From Periconia sp. R9002 (taxonomy: Eukaryota > Ascomycota > Dothideomycetes > Pleosporales > Periconiaceae), in assembly GCA_023627715.1 (NCBI GenBank), contig JAMAHW010000001.1:1240001-1304000 (forward strand): a stretch of 64,000 nt of DNA, written 5' to 3'. Under the pieces are notes generated by a model, which made no database searches, was not told the DNA's origin, and worked only from the letters and a program-made list of their open reading frames with translations. Positions 1-10,927 of the stretch are shown here, in pieces. Each line of letters opens with the position of its first letter. Within the stretch, counting starts at the first letter, position 1. The position numbers and the translations under genes were made by a program.

Positions 1-888
1 TTGCTGCCGCTCCTAACACGACATGCTCGACAACAACAACGACAAACTCATGCTGGGCATTGGGACTAGAATTCGAAGCCATTCTAGTATTCAGAGTGTT
101 GTAGTGTGTGCTGCCACCCGGCGATATTCAGGAGTCGCGGCGCAACCGTTCATTCTATACTAAGGTCTAACGGGGGCTGAAATGGCTTTTACTAATGAGC
201 TTATCCATCTCGTAGGCCGATAGCAAATGATCTGTCTCGAATTTTCTGACTGGAATAGGTAGGTCCGTTCGTATAAAACCCGTGCCCATAGAATCAATAG
301 CTGAAAGTGGAGAGGTTACAGTTTTTGGATTATAGAACAAGCATGTGCATTATTGATTGGTGGACTACTCACCCTCCTTCATCTCTAAAGGATGCTACTT
401 CCCATGTACATATCCTGCTGTTATACCGGGGTTACCTGTATTTAACAAAAGTGACTGGATGCTCGGCGACTTCTTCGGCGCATTCTTGGTTTACATATCT
501 GAAGTGCTTAGTCTTACCCTTGCAATGCCTCACCTCATCCCCGATTCCGTACCCCATTAGGAGTTCGCTTACCAGTAATTCCCGTCGCAGCATCTGTTTA
601 GAATGCGTCCATTCTGTTTGCAATCCAAAAGTTTCTGAAATGGGGTAATGGCCTTGCGTTTCTGCATGGTGAGAGGAACCATTTTCCGTGGTCCAATCCC
701 GATTTAGCTAATAAGGTCAGCCAGACTCTTGAGGCTTGTAGATGCTTACTGCTCGCTTGGCTTGACTAGTCTATCGCTCGTATCTACACAGGTACATACA
801 TGTAGCCAACAACGACCCAGCCACGTGCCAGCCTCCGCACCAGAGTTTGACGTGCATCGTCGCTTAAACTTAAAACCATAATTCTACA
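1..888. other. Left-edge region, no gene recognised
   Basis: Short open frames on both strands resemble no family I know, and I found no splice-supported gene. The last ~100 bases are the likely promoter and leader of the HET-domain gene that starts at 889. Confidence 0.5.
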
Positions 889-3040
889 ATGCGATGTAAC
901 AAATGTCGATCTTTGAATCTGTCTGATATTCGCTATGCTGAGATCGAGCTTCAGACTAGTTTTGCCGCGCTCAAGGCATCAGCCGACGCTGGCTGTGATC
1001 TATGTATTCTCTTCTTCACGCGAATTAAATTAAGTACTTCAGAGGAAACAATTGAGCAGCTCCTTCAAGGAAAGATTGAGCACTATGAAGTTGATCCTGG
1101 CACATCCGTGCATATTGTGGGCCTATTTGACGACACAGGCAGGAAGGTGTCTGGGCGATATCGGGTCGGGATTCGAGTAGGGAGAGATCTAGAAGAAGGC
1201 CGGTTATTGTCTGCGATGCATACAGAACTTTCCGTGTATGCCGAACCTGGTAAGTAACAATGATCATGGAAGCGGAGTATGTACTGAGTTGGTTCTACAG
1301 GAACACCGGCTTCGAAGTCTCTCCCGTCGCGCCCAATCAATAAGAATCCTATCCAAGGCATTGAGATCATGAAAGAATGGCTACGCGACTGCGACGAGAA
1401 CCATACATGCATCTCTACTGAGTTGCCTCGGCTACCAACACGTGTGGTTGACGTCTCATCAATGCCTACCGTCGTGACAACTCGCCGAGAACAGGCTAGA
1501 TACATTGCATTATCATATTGCTGGGGTACTAGCGGCAAGAATTATCTTCTTACTGAAGAGACGGCCTCAAAGCTCTCAACAGAAGGCATACATCTCGATA
1601 TATTACCTAGGACTATTCAAGATGCCATTACGATTACTAGAGAGTTGGGCGTCAGGTATATCTGGATTGATGCACTATGCATCATTCAACAGCAGAGTGA
1701 TCTTGAAGATTTCAAAGCCGAGGCTCCCCAAATGGCGGAGTACTACCGTAATTCATATGTTACATTATCGATCTCGTGCGCGGCAGACTGTTCGGAGGGG
1801 TTCCTGAATGACCGAACTCCACAACCGGTTGCCCCCTGCAAAGTTGATTATACCCCGTATCAGGAACCGGGTTCCGTCGAACCAATGGTCACTACCACTG
1901 CATACCTCGGCTTTCCAGCTTCCGATCGTTCCGCTCCCATCGATACGCGGGCATGGACGTTTCAGGAGTCGGAATTAAGCGATCGGCTTCTCTCATTCGG
2001 AGAATCGCAGTTTGAGTTCTTATGCCAAAGACTGCGTCAATATGAGAATGGAGATTGGTTACCGAGAGCGCGAGGTGGGACTTGGAACTCAATGACACAC
2101 CATTCACCAAGTTTTCGAATAGTCTTTTCGGTCCCTGAACGTATCAGTAGAGACGATGAAGTCAAAATCTTTGACCTATGGGCAAGGTCTGTTACAAAAT
2201 ATTCTCAGCGAGCCATGACAAACCCTGACGATAAGCTTGCAGCGCTTTCCGGCGTAGCGAAGCAGGTACGGGATGTCGTCGGGTGTAAATATATGTTTGG
2301 ACTGTGGGAAAACGATTTGATAAAAGGCTTGATGTGGACTACTTATAGACCTACAGCTCGCAAGGTTTCCAACACACGCAAAAGATGGCCACATCGCGCA
2401 CCCAGTACGTTTTCCGGGGCACGGAGCAGGATTAACACACCACGTGGCGTGGCGTTTTGTGGGCTTGATTCGATCATCCACTACATCCCCTGTTTGAGTT
2501 AAGCTAACTTCATACCCCCGGGTTTTAGGTTGGTCTTGGGCGTCCATCGACGGGTGGATCCGTACATCACAGAACCCGAAGGCGGAAAAACTGATTCGAG
2601 ACCCGGCCAATTGGCGGGCACGAATCTTGTCCCACGAGGAAATAAGCGATTTTCTTGATCCTATTCGAGAGCCGTTGACGGTCCCGAAAGCATTTGAATT
2701 GCAGATCGAAGGAGTGTTGAAGGAAGTGAAGCTAGTTGTGAAACCACCGAGACGAGTGGAGAGGAGCTCGGCTGGATTGACGCATCTGTTGGTTGAACGT
2801 AATCTTCCGGAAGACCTTTTAACGCAGGCAGAAGTAGAGCTTTATAGTGTGGGTACCGGTAATTATGATATTGACAGCGACAATGTCATAACGAAGTTGG
2901 AGGCCTTAAGATTGACAACAAAAGATGGTTTACTATTAGAAAGAGTTGACGACGAACGCTATCGTCGCGTCGGGTACTTTCAAGTCGAAAAAGAGGCTTC
3001 GTTTGAGGGCGGAAGAGTGCAAAAGGTGGTACTCATCTAG
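889..3040 (+). CDS. HET-domain protein (heterokaryon-incompatibility-like)
   Basis: Model: 889-1249, 1301-2404, 2529-3040; 658 residues. The introns have GTAAGT and GTACGT donors, and both joins keep frame. A Cys-rich start (MRCNKCRSL, then CDLCILFF) precedes the HET domain. The domain shows YIALSYCWG (about residues 188-196), YIWIDALCIIQQ (about 240) and RAPSWSWAS (about 485), the last created exactly by the second splice. These three blocks are the known signature of the family, whose members trigger growth arrest or cell death when incompatible hyphae fuse. The C-terminal ~170 residues after the domain are variable and unassigned. The partner and specificity cannot be read from sequence. 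It lies beside a divergent chitin synthase on the same strand. The model is firm; the biological role is inferred from the family only. Confidence 0.9.
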
Positions 3041-3700
3041 GGATTGCAAGTCAGATCTTTTGGCCGAGGAATGCTACCTACTTAAGTAGCATTGATATCA
3101 ATTGATATTGATGACATGAAAAAGCGATGTACCCGTATTCAAGAAGCAGCGCTCAACGCTGGATTGGTTGATGATTCACTGCGTCAGAATCATATCTCTA
3201 TGAAACACAGAAAACTATTGTTTGCAATTTGGCTATTGATACCTATGAGGTTATGGGGTCGTAGTCACACTATATCTTTTCAGATCTAGGAAATTCTCCG
3301 ACAAGAGAGAAGAGTGCCATGCTGGCTATTGAGACTTATTTTTGATCCTGGTGGCTTTTTGCATGGTGACTAATCGTCTCGTATTGGGTGTTCAAATGTT
3401 GGTTGGTTCGTCACGTGATTCTTTCTGCATCCAGATGTCTGCTTATCAGATGACTAGGGCCTAGTATATGTCCGCTCAACCCCATAGGATTGATTTTCAA
3501 GAGTATGCCTCGCGCGGGGTTGACCAGGCCATGGTGGGGGCTGATACGAGCACTTCCAAGGTTGAGACACTTTGCTTTTTCTTGACCGGTAGCTGGCTCA
3601 GCCTCGTGGGCCATGCCAGCCTCCCACGACTTGAACGACAAAACACATATAGAAACCAAAACACCTTCGCAGCGATTCAGCATGATAAAGTTGAAAAAGG
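3041..3700. other. Intergenic region before the chitin synthase
   Basis: No gene seen. Small frames here have no recognisable domain. The right part should hold the chitin synthase promoter and 5' leader. Confidence 0.5.
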
Positions 3701-6657
3701 ATGGCTCCAAGACCAGGTCCATCGTACGAGCTGCGTGTCACTAATCCAGACTCAATCTCCAATTCGAGTGCCGCGGGATCGTCATCTACTCAGGCTTCTC
3801 GTGACATGCAACCTCTATCTTCGACAACAATGATGTCCAATGATCGACCGAGTTCAACATATTCACTCACTGAAACGTATCAAAGCAATCCACCCCCGCC
3901 GCCGCTAGCTACGCCAGCACCAAGGCCACCGCCATCGACACATCCGACACTACAAGCGGCCTATCCTTGGCTTGATGAGCCCCCGAAACCAATACCAGGA
4001 CCTTCTTCCTACTCTACTTCACCTTCTCCAGCTGATCCCTATTCTATCTCGGCCCGTGAGTCGGATTGGAGATTGCGGCAAAATCCTTCGAGAGCCGCAG
4101 GGCTGAAAAGAGGTTTGAGCCGGAAAGTAAGACTGGTTCAAGGCTCTGTACTTTCCGCCGACTACCCAGTGCCCAGCGCGGTTCGGAACGCTGCACAGAG
4201 GAAGTATCAAAATGATCTTGAAAGCGGCACTGGGGAATTTTCCCATTTGAGATGTATGTTATGTTTTGTCGCTCTCTATTCTGGGACATAGATTGCTGAA
4301 CGTTACTTTAGACACTGCAGCTACTTGTGATCCAAATGACTTCACTCTTAGAAAAGGGTACAACCTAAGACCTAGCAGGTATAATCGGCATACTGAACTC
4401 CTTGTCTGCGTCACGGTTTATAATGAAGACAAGATGTTATTGAGTCGCACACTACATTCCGTCATGCAGAATATAAGAGACATTGTCAACCTCAAGAAGT
4501 CTGAATTCTGGAATAAAGCTGGGCCAGCGTGGCAGAAGATAGTTTTGTGCATCATTTTTGACGGGATAACACCTATGGATAAAGCTTGCCTAGATGTTCT
4601 GGCTACCATCGGTCTGTATCAGGACGGCATAATGAAAAAGGATATCGATGGGGACATAACCCAAGCACATTTGGTAAGTCGATCCAAATCATCCAAGATG
4701 ATTGAATGAGGGGGTTTCTGCTCCAGATCTAGCAGTTGCGTTGCGAGCGTTTTCCGCATCGCCAATGTATGGAGCTAACTTCCCTCAGTTTGAGTTCACG
4801 ACACAACTAAGCGTAACAGCCAACCAACAACTCATTCGTCCGCACGATGATAGCGCTTCCACTTTACCTCCAGTCCAAATGATTTTATGTCTGAAAAATC
4901 AAAATAGTCGTAAAATCAATTCCCACAGGTGGCTTTTTACTGGTATTGGCCGGATTCTCAATCCCGAGGTTGTTGTATGCGTAGACGTTGGAACAAAGTT
5001 GGGTCCCAAGGCCCTTCTAGCAATGTGGGAAGCATTCTACAACTCGGCTGACCTTGGGGGCGCGTGTGGAGAGGTGTATTGCATGCTGGGCAAAAACTTT
5101 AGAAACGTTCTGAATCCTTTGACAGCGGCGCAAAATTTCGAATACAAAATTTCGTATCAGCTGGATCGAGCTTTAGAAGCAGTCACGGGATACGTCTCAG
5201 TCCTACCCGGCGCTTTCTCAGGCTTCAGGTAAGTGTCAAGATTACTTTCCAGGTCCATCATTAATCAAAACAGGTACCGCGCTGTGATGGGAAGACCATT
5301 AGAGCAATATTTCCATGGCGATTACACTCTTGCTAAGATCCTAGGCAAGAAAGGAATGCACGGGATGAGCACACTCAAGAGAAATATGTATCTAGCCGAA
5401 GACCGGATCATCTGCCTCGAAACATTCTTGAAAGCCGGAAATAAATGGCATCTGGGGTATGTGAAAGCTGCAAAAGCGGAAACAGACAACCCTGACGACA
5501 TTGCATCCTTCATCGCCCAGCGCCGACGATGGCTAAATGGAGCTTTCTCTGTCACTATCTACTCAATCCGAGCATATCCCCGGGTATTCAAGAGTGGCCA
5601 TAACTTAGCCCGTATGTTTCTATTCAACCTTCAGTTCATCTACAACATTGTTTCTTTTGCGCTGGCTTGGTTTTCGCTTGCTGGATTCCTACTTAGTCTC
5701 TTCATTATCAACGAAATTTCCGGCGATCCGCCAAAAGATACGCAAGCAAGCGGATTTCCCTTTGGAAAGGCTACTCCTACTTTCAACTCGATTTTGCAGG
5801 TCATATACGTATGCACCATCGTTGTGCAATTTATACTTGCTCTGTCTTCACGGCCACGTGCAGAAGGGAAAGCCTACCTAGCTTCTTTCATCGTCTTCGG
5901 CATTGCTCAATTTTACTTTATTATGAACGTTGTTTACCTATTCAACAGAATAGGCCACATCAGATTCAAGGATTCCGACGCTGGAGCAAGGAACTTTGAG
6001 TACATCAATCGATACTTCTCCGACATTGGCGAGCTTACTGTAATCGTATCAGGCTGTGCCTCTTTTGGCGTGTACATTGCAGCCGGCTTTCTTCACCTGG
6101 ACCCATGGCACCTATTCACGTCTTATGCGCAGTACCTTCTCGTAGTATCTTCTTACACCAATATACTTAGCGTCTACGCATTTAGCAACTTTAACGACCA
6201 CACATGGGGCCAGAAATGGTGGGCCAGTGGACCAGAACCATCGGATATGTACCTCCCCAACGCCAGAACTAGAAAAGACAGCCACAGAAACCCCATTGTC
6301 GTAGAGCAAGATCTGCCACAAGCAGATTTAGACAGTCAATTCGAAGCAACCGTCAAACGAGCATTGGCGCCGCACGTCCCGCCTGTATATGACAACATGC
6401 GGACGTTAGATGATGAAGCCAAAGGGTTTCGACTTCGTTTGGTGGGCGTGTACATTTTTTCCAACTTCTTCGTTTGTATATTCGTGCTGAACGACAGCTT
6501 CAAGCAGTTACACTGGTTGGGGGATTCGTACTGGCACAAGGTTTGGTTTTTCAGGATTTGGCTCTGGGCAAATGCCGGGTGTCTTTACTTTCGCTTGCTT
6601 GGATGTTGCATAGACCTCGCACGGAAGTTTTTGTTCTACTGCGTCAGGCGAAGATAA
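3701..6657 (+). CDS. Chitin synthase, class III-like but divergent (GT2)
   Basis: Model: 3701-4253, 4312-4673, 4789-5228, 5274-6657; 912 residues, usual size for class III. The enzyme adds GlcNAc from UDP-GlcNAc to growing chitin at the plasma membrane. A Pro/Ser-rich N-terminus of ~170 residues is followed by the catalytic region. Blocks such as [23 protein letters not shown] (about 494-498) and QRRRW (534-538) are all present, and all introns restore conserved text (for example RYTAATCDP and HLFEFTTQ). At least six hydrophobic segments follow QRRRW. Compared with the class III pattern I recall, several blocks differ: VDVGTK instead of LDAGTK, GAFSGFR instead of GAFSAYR, and [13 protein letters not shown] in a normally invariant stretch. 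This suggests an extra paralogue rather than the main housekeeping enzyme. The start is the first in-frame ATG. Confidence 0.92.
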
Positions 6658-7130
6658 AGTTCTTATATATCTCTGTTGAAATATAATTCACTTGGGCACT
6701 TCACTCAGTTACGTGCCACTTGCCCCAAACTCGGTCATGACGTTCAAGCAATGCCAATTTACGGTACGTAGAAACAGCCCAAGTCTTTGTCGATGTATCA
6801 TAGGACGAAGAATGGTTTAACCTATTGTGAGATATGTGGTCCAGAATCCGCAATGATCCTCAAAAAAATACGTCACAGCGCGCCAATCTTGGAATAGTGA
6901 CTCATGATATCCCAGGTACTGGCGAAGTTTATTCTCGTATTATGATATGGAGCAGGGAAGACGGGCAATCTTCGGTCTCACGGCCAGTGAGGTCTGACAT
7001 GTCTCCACAAACTCCAAAAAATAAAGATAAGAAAACAGAAAAAAGGGGCAAAAAAAGATGGTTCAAGATATTTCTCCGCTCCCTATTGTTATTGTCAGTT
7101 TCAAATATTCCTTTGAACTCAACATTTGAG
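6658..7130. other. Intergenic region after the chitin synthase
   Basis: A+T-rich 3' region without a gene. It includes A-rich runs around 7018-7060. Confidence 0.5.
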
Positions 7131-7140
7131 ATGAACTTAC

Positions 7141-7222
7141 CAGAATCGAACTAGGGACCTTTCGATTACAACAATGCAATTACAGTCGAACGTGATAAAC
7201 CAACTACACCAAGCGGAGTGAT
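7141..7222 (-). pseudogene. Decayed tRNA-like element (Val-type body)
   Basis: On the minus strand the sequence reads through a D-arm (TGGTGTAGTTGGTTTATCAC), an anticodon-type stem TTCGA/TCGAA and a T-arm (CCTAGTTCGATTCTGG). These match polymerase III A and B boxes and resemble fungal tRNA-Val. The interval between the two halves of the anticodon stem is 20 bases instead of 7, which could be a tRNA intron or an insertion. The seven bases before the D-arm (CTCCGCT) do not pair with those after the T-arm, so the acceptor stem is lost and a working tRNA is unlikely. It may be a relic or a tRNA-derived SINE head. Ends are approximate. Confidence 0.55.
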
Positions 7223-7643
7223 GACACCAACGGCGTCGCTTGTTTTGATGGGAATTTTTTGGTACATCATAATTATATAGGTAGTTAATTGGTTGGATAA
7301 AGTGATTGTACGATGCCATGATATTACGGTGTTGATGGATGACGGAATTGTGGATGTGCGCGTGGAGGGGTTCATGTTCGTTTAGTTACCCTTAGTGCTC
7401 CACTTGAGGGGTAGCGGTGTGGCCGAAAATCAACCACGATCAACCTGCACCATCAGACTTCGCTATCGCATCTTCGCATTCACACCTTCGCATTCACACG
7501 ACACCCTACTTCAACATCTAAACCTCCATAAAAAACCCCCAACCCAGCATAAAATCCCCGTCCAACATCACTCATCGCAGCAAACCCACCCACCAGCAAG
7601 CGCCTTTACAACCAGGCACCCTCCATTCACTAACACCCCAGCC

Positions 7644-8957
7644 TCACCCCTTCCAAACCCTAGGCCCAGCGCCCTGCCAATTCTTAAGCTCATCCATGGG
7701 CTCAACAGGATACATGAGCGTGCCGGGCAACCAAATCCCTTAATCCCACACAAAAAATTAGATGTTTACTCTCAATCCGTGATCACCGTCCCTTTTACAC
7801 TCTTTGAGACTCACCATCATCCGTCGCGCTAAACGCACCCGGGAATTTCGTCATCGGTCCAGGCGTCCCTATCAATTGTATCAGTCAGGACGCGCTACCT
7901 ACTACACTGATACTTATTTATGTTTCGAATTGAACGTACCTTCTCCCGACCCCGTAATCTCAACATGTATGCAGTTGACGTAGATTTCCGTCGCTTTGTA
8001 GTAGCTCTGAATATTCAAGTGCTCGCCCCGAAGCAGGTACTTCCCGGGGGGCGTGGCTTTTGGGATGGTGAAGTTCATCTACGGAAAAAAAGTAACGCTT
8101 TGGTAAGTTGCATTCATCGAATCCTCGTCCACAACAAGGGGATAATGAAGAGGAGGCGGTGACGTACTATAGCCGACCCACTCTTCGACCCAACATCCCA
8201 CTCCTGCCCATCCGAGGCGCCGATGGCGTCGATTTTGAACCTGTCGTAGTTGTCTGTGAATGATGAAAAGCAGACAGGGAGGGTGAGGGAGAAAGGACAG
8301 AAAAATGCATACCACTCCCCATCCCCAGCATACCCATTAACCTCCCCCTTAACCACCCTCGACAAATACGCAGTCGCAGGCCCATTATGATACAGCTTAA
8401 ACGATGGATCGAACTAATCATTCCCGCCAAACACAGTCCTATATCAGCAAACTTCCCAACCAAATCAACTAACCAACGCCCTCCTTTTGTGCAACAGAGA
8501 ATTATCTTACATCACTAAAATCCTCATGCTCCCTCCCCACATTTCCAATCGACGCAGCGGCAAATCCGACGCTACTCCCGGCTTCGAGCTTGAGCGTTTC
8601 GACGGGGAAGAGCGGGTGTGTTGCGTTGCGGCCGCACATGACGGATTTGCCGGCGTAGTCGAAGTTGGGGGAGAAGTCTGTTGCGGGGCTGATTGTGGGT
8701 TAGATGGTTGGTGGTTTGTGTGGTGGAGGAAGGGGGAGGGGAGGTGGTTTATTTACCGTGTGTATTGCCAGCGCTTGGAAACCACGCCATTGACGACGGC
8801 GAAAGGGAAGCCGTCTTTTATAGGTGTACGTGTATGGTTAGTTGGGTTTGGAGAGATGGTCTTGGGGGTTGGAGTGGAATTATTTACAGTGAGCTGTAAC
8901 CTGGTGGAGGAGGCCCTGCAAAGCGAGAAGGGCGAACTGCTGGGACGTGGTTTTCAT
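7644..8957 (-). CDS. AA9 lytic polysaccharide monooxygenase, secreted
   Basis: Rebuilt from eight exons: 8888-8957, 8757-8814, 8511-8688, 8313-8413, 8168-8240, 7940-8078, 7815-7868, 7644-7738; 255 residues. All phases fit. Such copper enzymes oxidatively cleave cellulose or hemicellulose outside the cell. A signal peptide (1-22, ending QVTA) leaves His23 as the mature N-terminus, the first ligand of the copper histidine brace. The text continues HYGFPFAVVNGVVSKRWQY. The second copper His is His111 in LYHNGPATAYLS and the axial Tyr is Tyr193. Cys61 and Cys196 fit the usual disulfide. The end, YPVEPM...GPRVWKG, fits the AA9 C-terminus; no CBM1 is present. Aligned to LLRHEIIALHS and AQFY of the family, this protein has LLRGEHLNIQS and TEIY, so the second-sphere His and Gln appear to be Gln184 and Glu191. 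The intron after His23 hides the gene from long-frame searches. Confidence 0.88.
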
Positions 8958-9697
8958 CTTGACAAAAAAAAAGCTGCTCACGATGCGGTGTAAATCCTCG
9001 CCTATTAGTTTTCAGAATATCCCAAATTCTCTTCAGCGAAGTACGCGTAGTGCCTTTCTTTTATGTATTCGCGTGCGCGGTAAGATGCAAAACCGCTACA
9101 TGGAGGCAACTAATTAATATTGATTGACCATCCATTAGACCTAGCTTGCTAAACACATCGAGATGTGTTCGTATTTGCCAGGTTCAGCGATATAAGCTCC
9201 ACCGCGGAGTCTTGCTTTACATTGAAGCATGCAGGTAGATACTGGGGCAGGGGCTACAGGCTGATGGCGTCGGAAGTCAGGGCTCCGTATTGCAGGGAAA
9301 GAGTAGAGGTTTGTTATGATTGCTATAGTGAAAGTGCTCGATTTAACCATATTACGGCAGTGTTGAAGATGGACGGGTAGAAATCCTTCTGATCAAGTGA
9401 TGCTACATCTGCTTTTTGCGTGTGGTCTGGCGCTTTGCATGTACACTCAAGTGCTTGAACATGCCGGACAGACTACCCCAGGCCTCTCATTGAAGAGAAA
9501 ATTTCCCTTTCTCAATTTATGGTTTTTTTTGGATATACATTGGTGAATATGACGTTTTACTGTGAGATCATGATCATGTGCATGTGCACCGTTATGAAGT
9601 ACATAGCTAGCTAGGATGCCCAAGTCATACGGATTGATGGATACACAGCTCCTTCCACATATCCAAATATTTACCCTAACAAGCAAACCTCCCTCCC
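8958..9697. other. Intergenic region upstream of the AA9 gene
   Basis: No gene seen. The end near 8958 carries a run of A followed by the AA9 start and is its probable promoter side. The rest is the 3' flank of the beta-propeller gene. Confidence 0.5.
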
Positions 9698-10927
9698 TCA
9701 CAAGACCCACCCCCTAACAACCGAATCCGGATCCGCAGAAACCACAGCCCCCATCTCCTGCACATACCCAACCTCCTGCTCATTCCAGAAATGATCATTC
9801 ACACGCGGGGCCATGTACCACTTGACATTCCGCTCAAAGTCATACACATAGATGGCATACCTAAACGCGAACAAAATCTTCTTGTCGTTATCTACCCAGC
9901 GCATGTCCATGGCCGGCCAGATGTTATTCCCAGTAGCAGCCACCTGCCACGTCTGCACGAGTTCCGCGGTGGGGATTTTCCAGACGCGCACTCTGCCCGT
10001 GTCGCTGACGGCGAAGAGGTCGCCTTTCTGGCTCCATGCGATCTGGCGCGGCCAGTAGTTGAAGTCTGCGAGGGTGATGGGTGGAGCCGTGAGGTTGGCT
10101 AGAGTGTAGATGAGGACCGTGTTGGTGCTGCTTCCGGCGGTGATGACGACGTATTTCCCGTCGGGGGAGAAGCGCGTGTTCCAGTTCTGCGCCTTGGTTT
10201 CTGGGAACTTGAAGATACGGGAGCCGGAAGAGGCGTTCCAGAGATCGGCTGTTTCGGCGTGCCAGCTGACGGTGGAGAGATGGACGCCGTCTGGACTGAA
10301 GCTCGCGTCGGTGATACTGGGCGAACCTTCGAGCGTCACGGCTGTGCCGTTGTTGTTGTTGATGTCGTAAACGTAACCAGCTGTGGTTACTAGCTTTCCC
10401 TGCTTGCTAAGGGCACCGAAACCTCCGGTGTAGATGGTGGGCTCACTGCTGGTGGGCTTGAGGTCGGCCGTTACATGTCTGTATATGACGGTTGAGGGCA
10501 CATCATCGCGGGATGGGCCAGCGTTTGCAAGCACATCGTATCCTCCCGCTGGCGCCAAACGCAGCGTCAATTCTAACATTGTATACTTGTCAGGCTTGCC
10601 GAGATCGAATGTGGTGACGGTCGCATTGGTCTCCAAATCCGAGAATCGAATGTGCGAGCCATTGTGCATGACCAGGTACTTTTGATCCTCGGTCACGGTT
10701 CCACTGAAGTGGTCGTTCGGGGCCGGCTCGTTGAACTTGTATTTGAAAGATTCAGAGCCCCATTCTTTAGGGAAGGAGGGAGCCCATTGCGCCGAAACGT
10801 TGTTCTTCGCGAAGTCGAGTTTCAGTTTGGGGACCACTATCGAGTTGACGAGTTCGTAGCGAAGGTCTTGCGCGGCTGCAGCTTGATTCAAGCCGATAGC
10901 GGCCCAAATAGAGTTTGAATTCCACAT
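9698..10927 (-). CDS. WD40-like beta-propeller protein, unknown function
   Basis: Single exon of 409 residues with an ATG at 10927. Repeated propeller-blade text is visible: DASFSPDGVHLSTVSW..ADLWNASSG, TRFSPDGKYVVITAG..VLIYTL, IAWSQKGDLFAVSDTGRVRVWKI and DMRWVDNDKKILFAF..IYVYDF. A further weaker blade lies near HNGSHIRFSDLETNATVTTFDL. The N-terminus (MWNSNSIWAAIGLNQAAAAQ) is mildly hydrophobic but not a convincing signal peptide. Several NxS/T sites are present, so an extracellular location is possible. I know of no specific function; WD-type propellers usually serve as binding platforms. An upstream exon cannot be excluded. Confidence 0.8.
   Translation of the reverse strand: MWNSNSIWAAIGLNQAAAAQDLRYELVNSIVVPKLKLDFAKNNVSAQWAPSFPKEWGSESFKYKFNEPAPNDHFSGTVTEDQKYLVMHNGSHIRFSDLETNATVTTFDLGKPDKYTMLELTLRLAPAGGYDVLANAGPSRDDVPSTVIYRHVTADLKPTSSEPTIYTGGFGALSKQGKLVTTAGYVYDINNNNGTAVTLEGSPSITDASFSPDGVHLSTVSWHAETADLWNASSGSRIFKFPETKAQNWNTRFSPDGKYVVITAGSSTNTVLIYTLANLTAPPITLADFNYWPRQIAWSQKGDLFAVSDTGRVRVWKIPTAELVQTWQVAATGNNIWPAMDMRWVDNDKKILFAFRYAIYVYDFERNVKWYMAPRVNDHFWNEQEVGYVQEMGAVVSADPDSVVRGWVL

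Noticed and set aside
6834..7154. Plus-strand 106-residue frame after the chitin synthase
   Set aside because: A+T-rich, Lys-rich read-through text ending in the tRNA-like relic; no domain.
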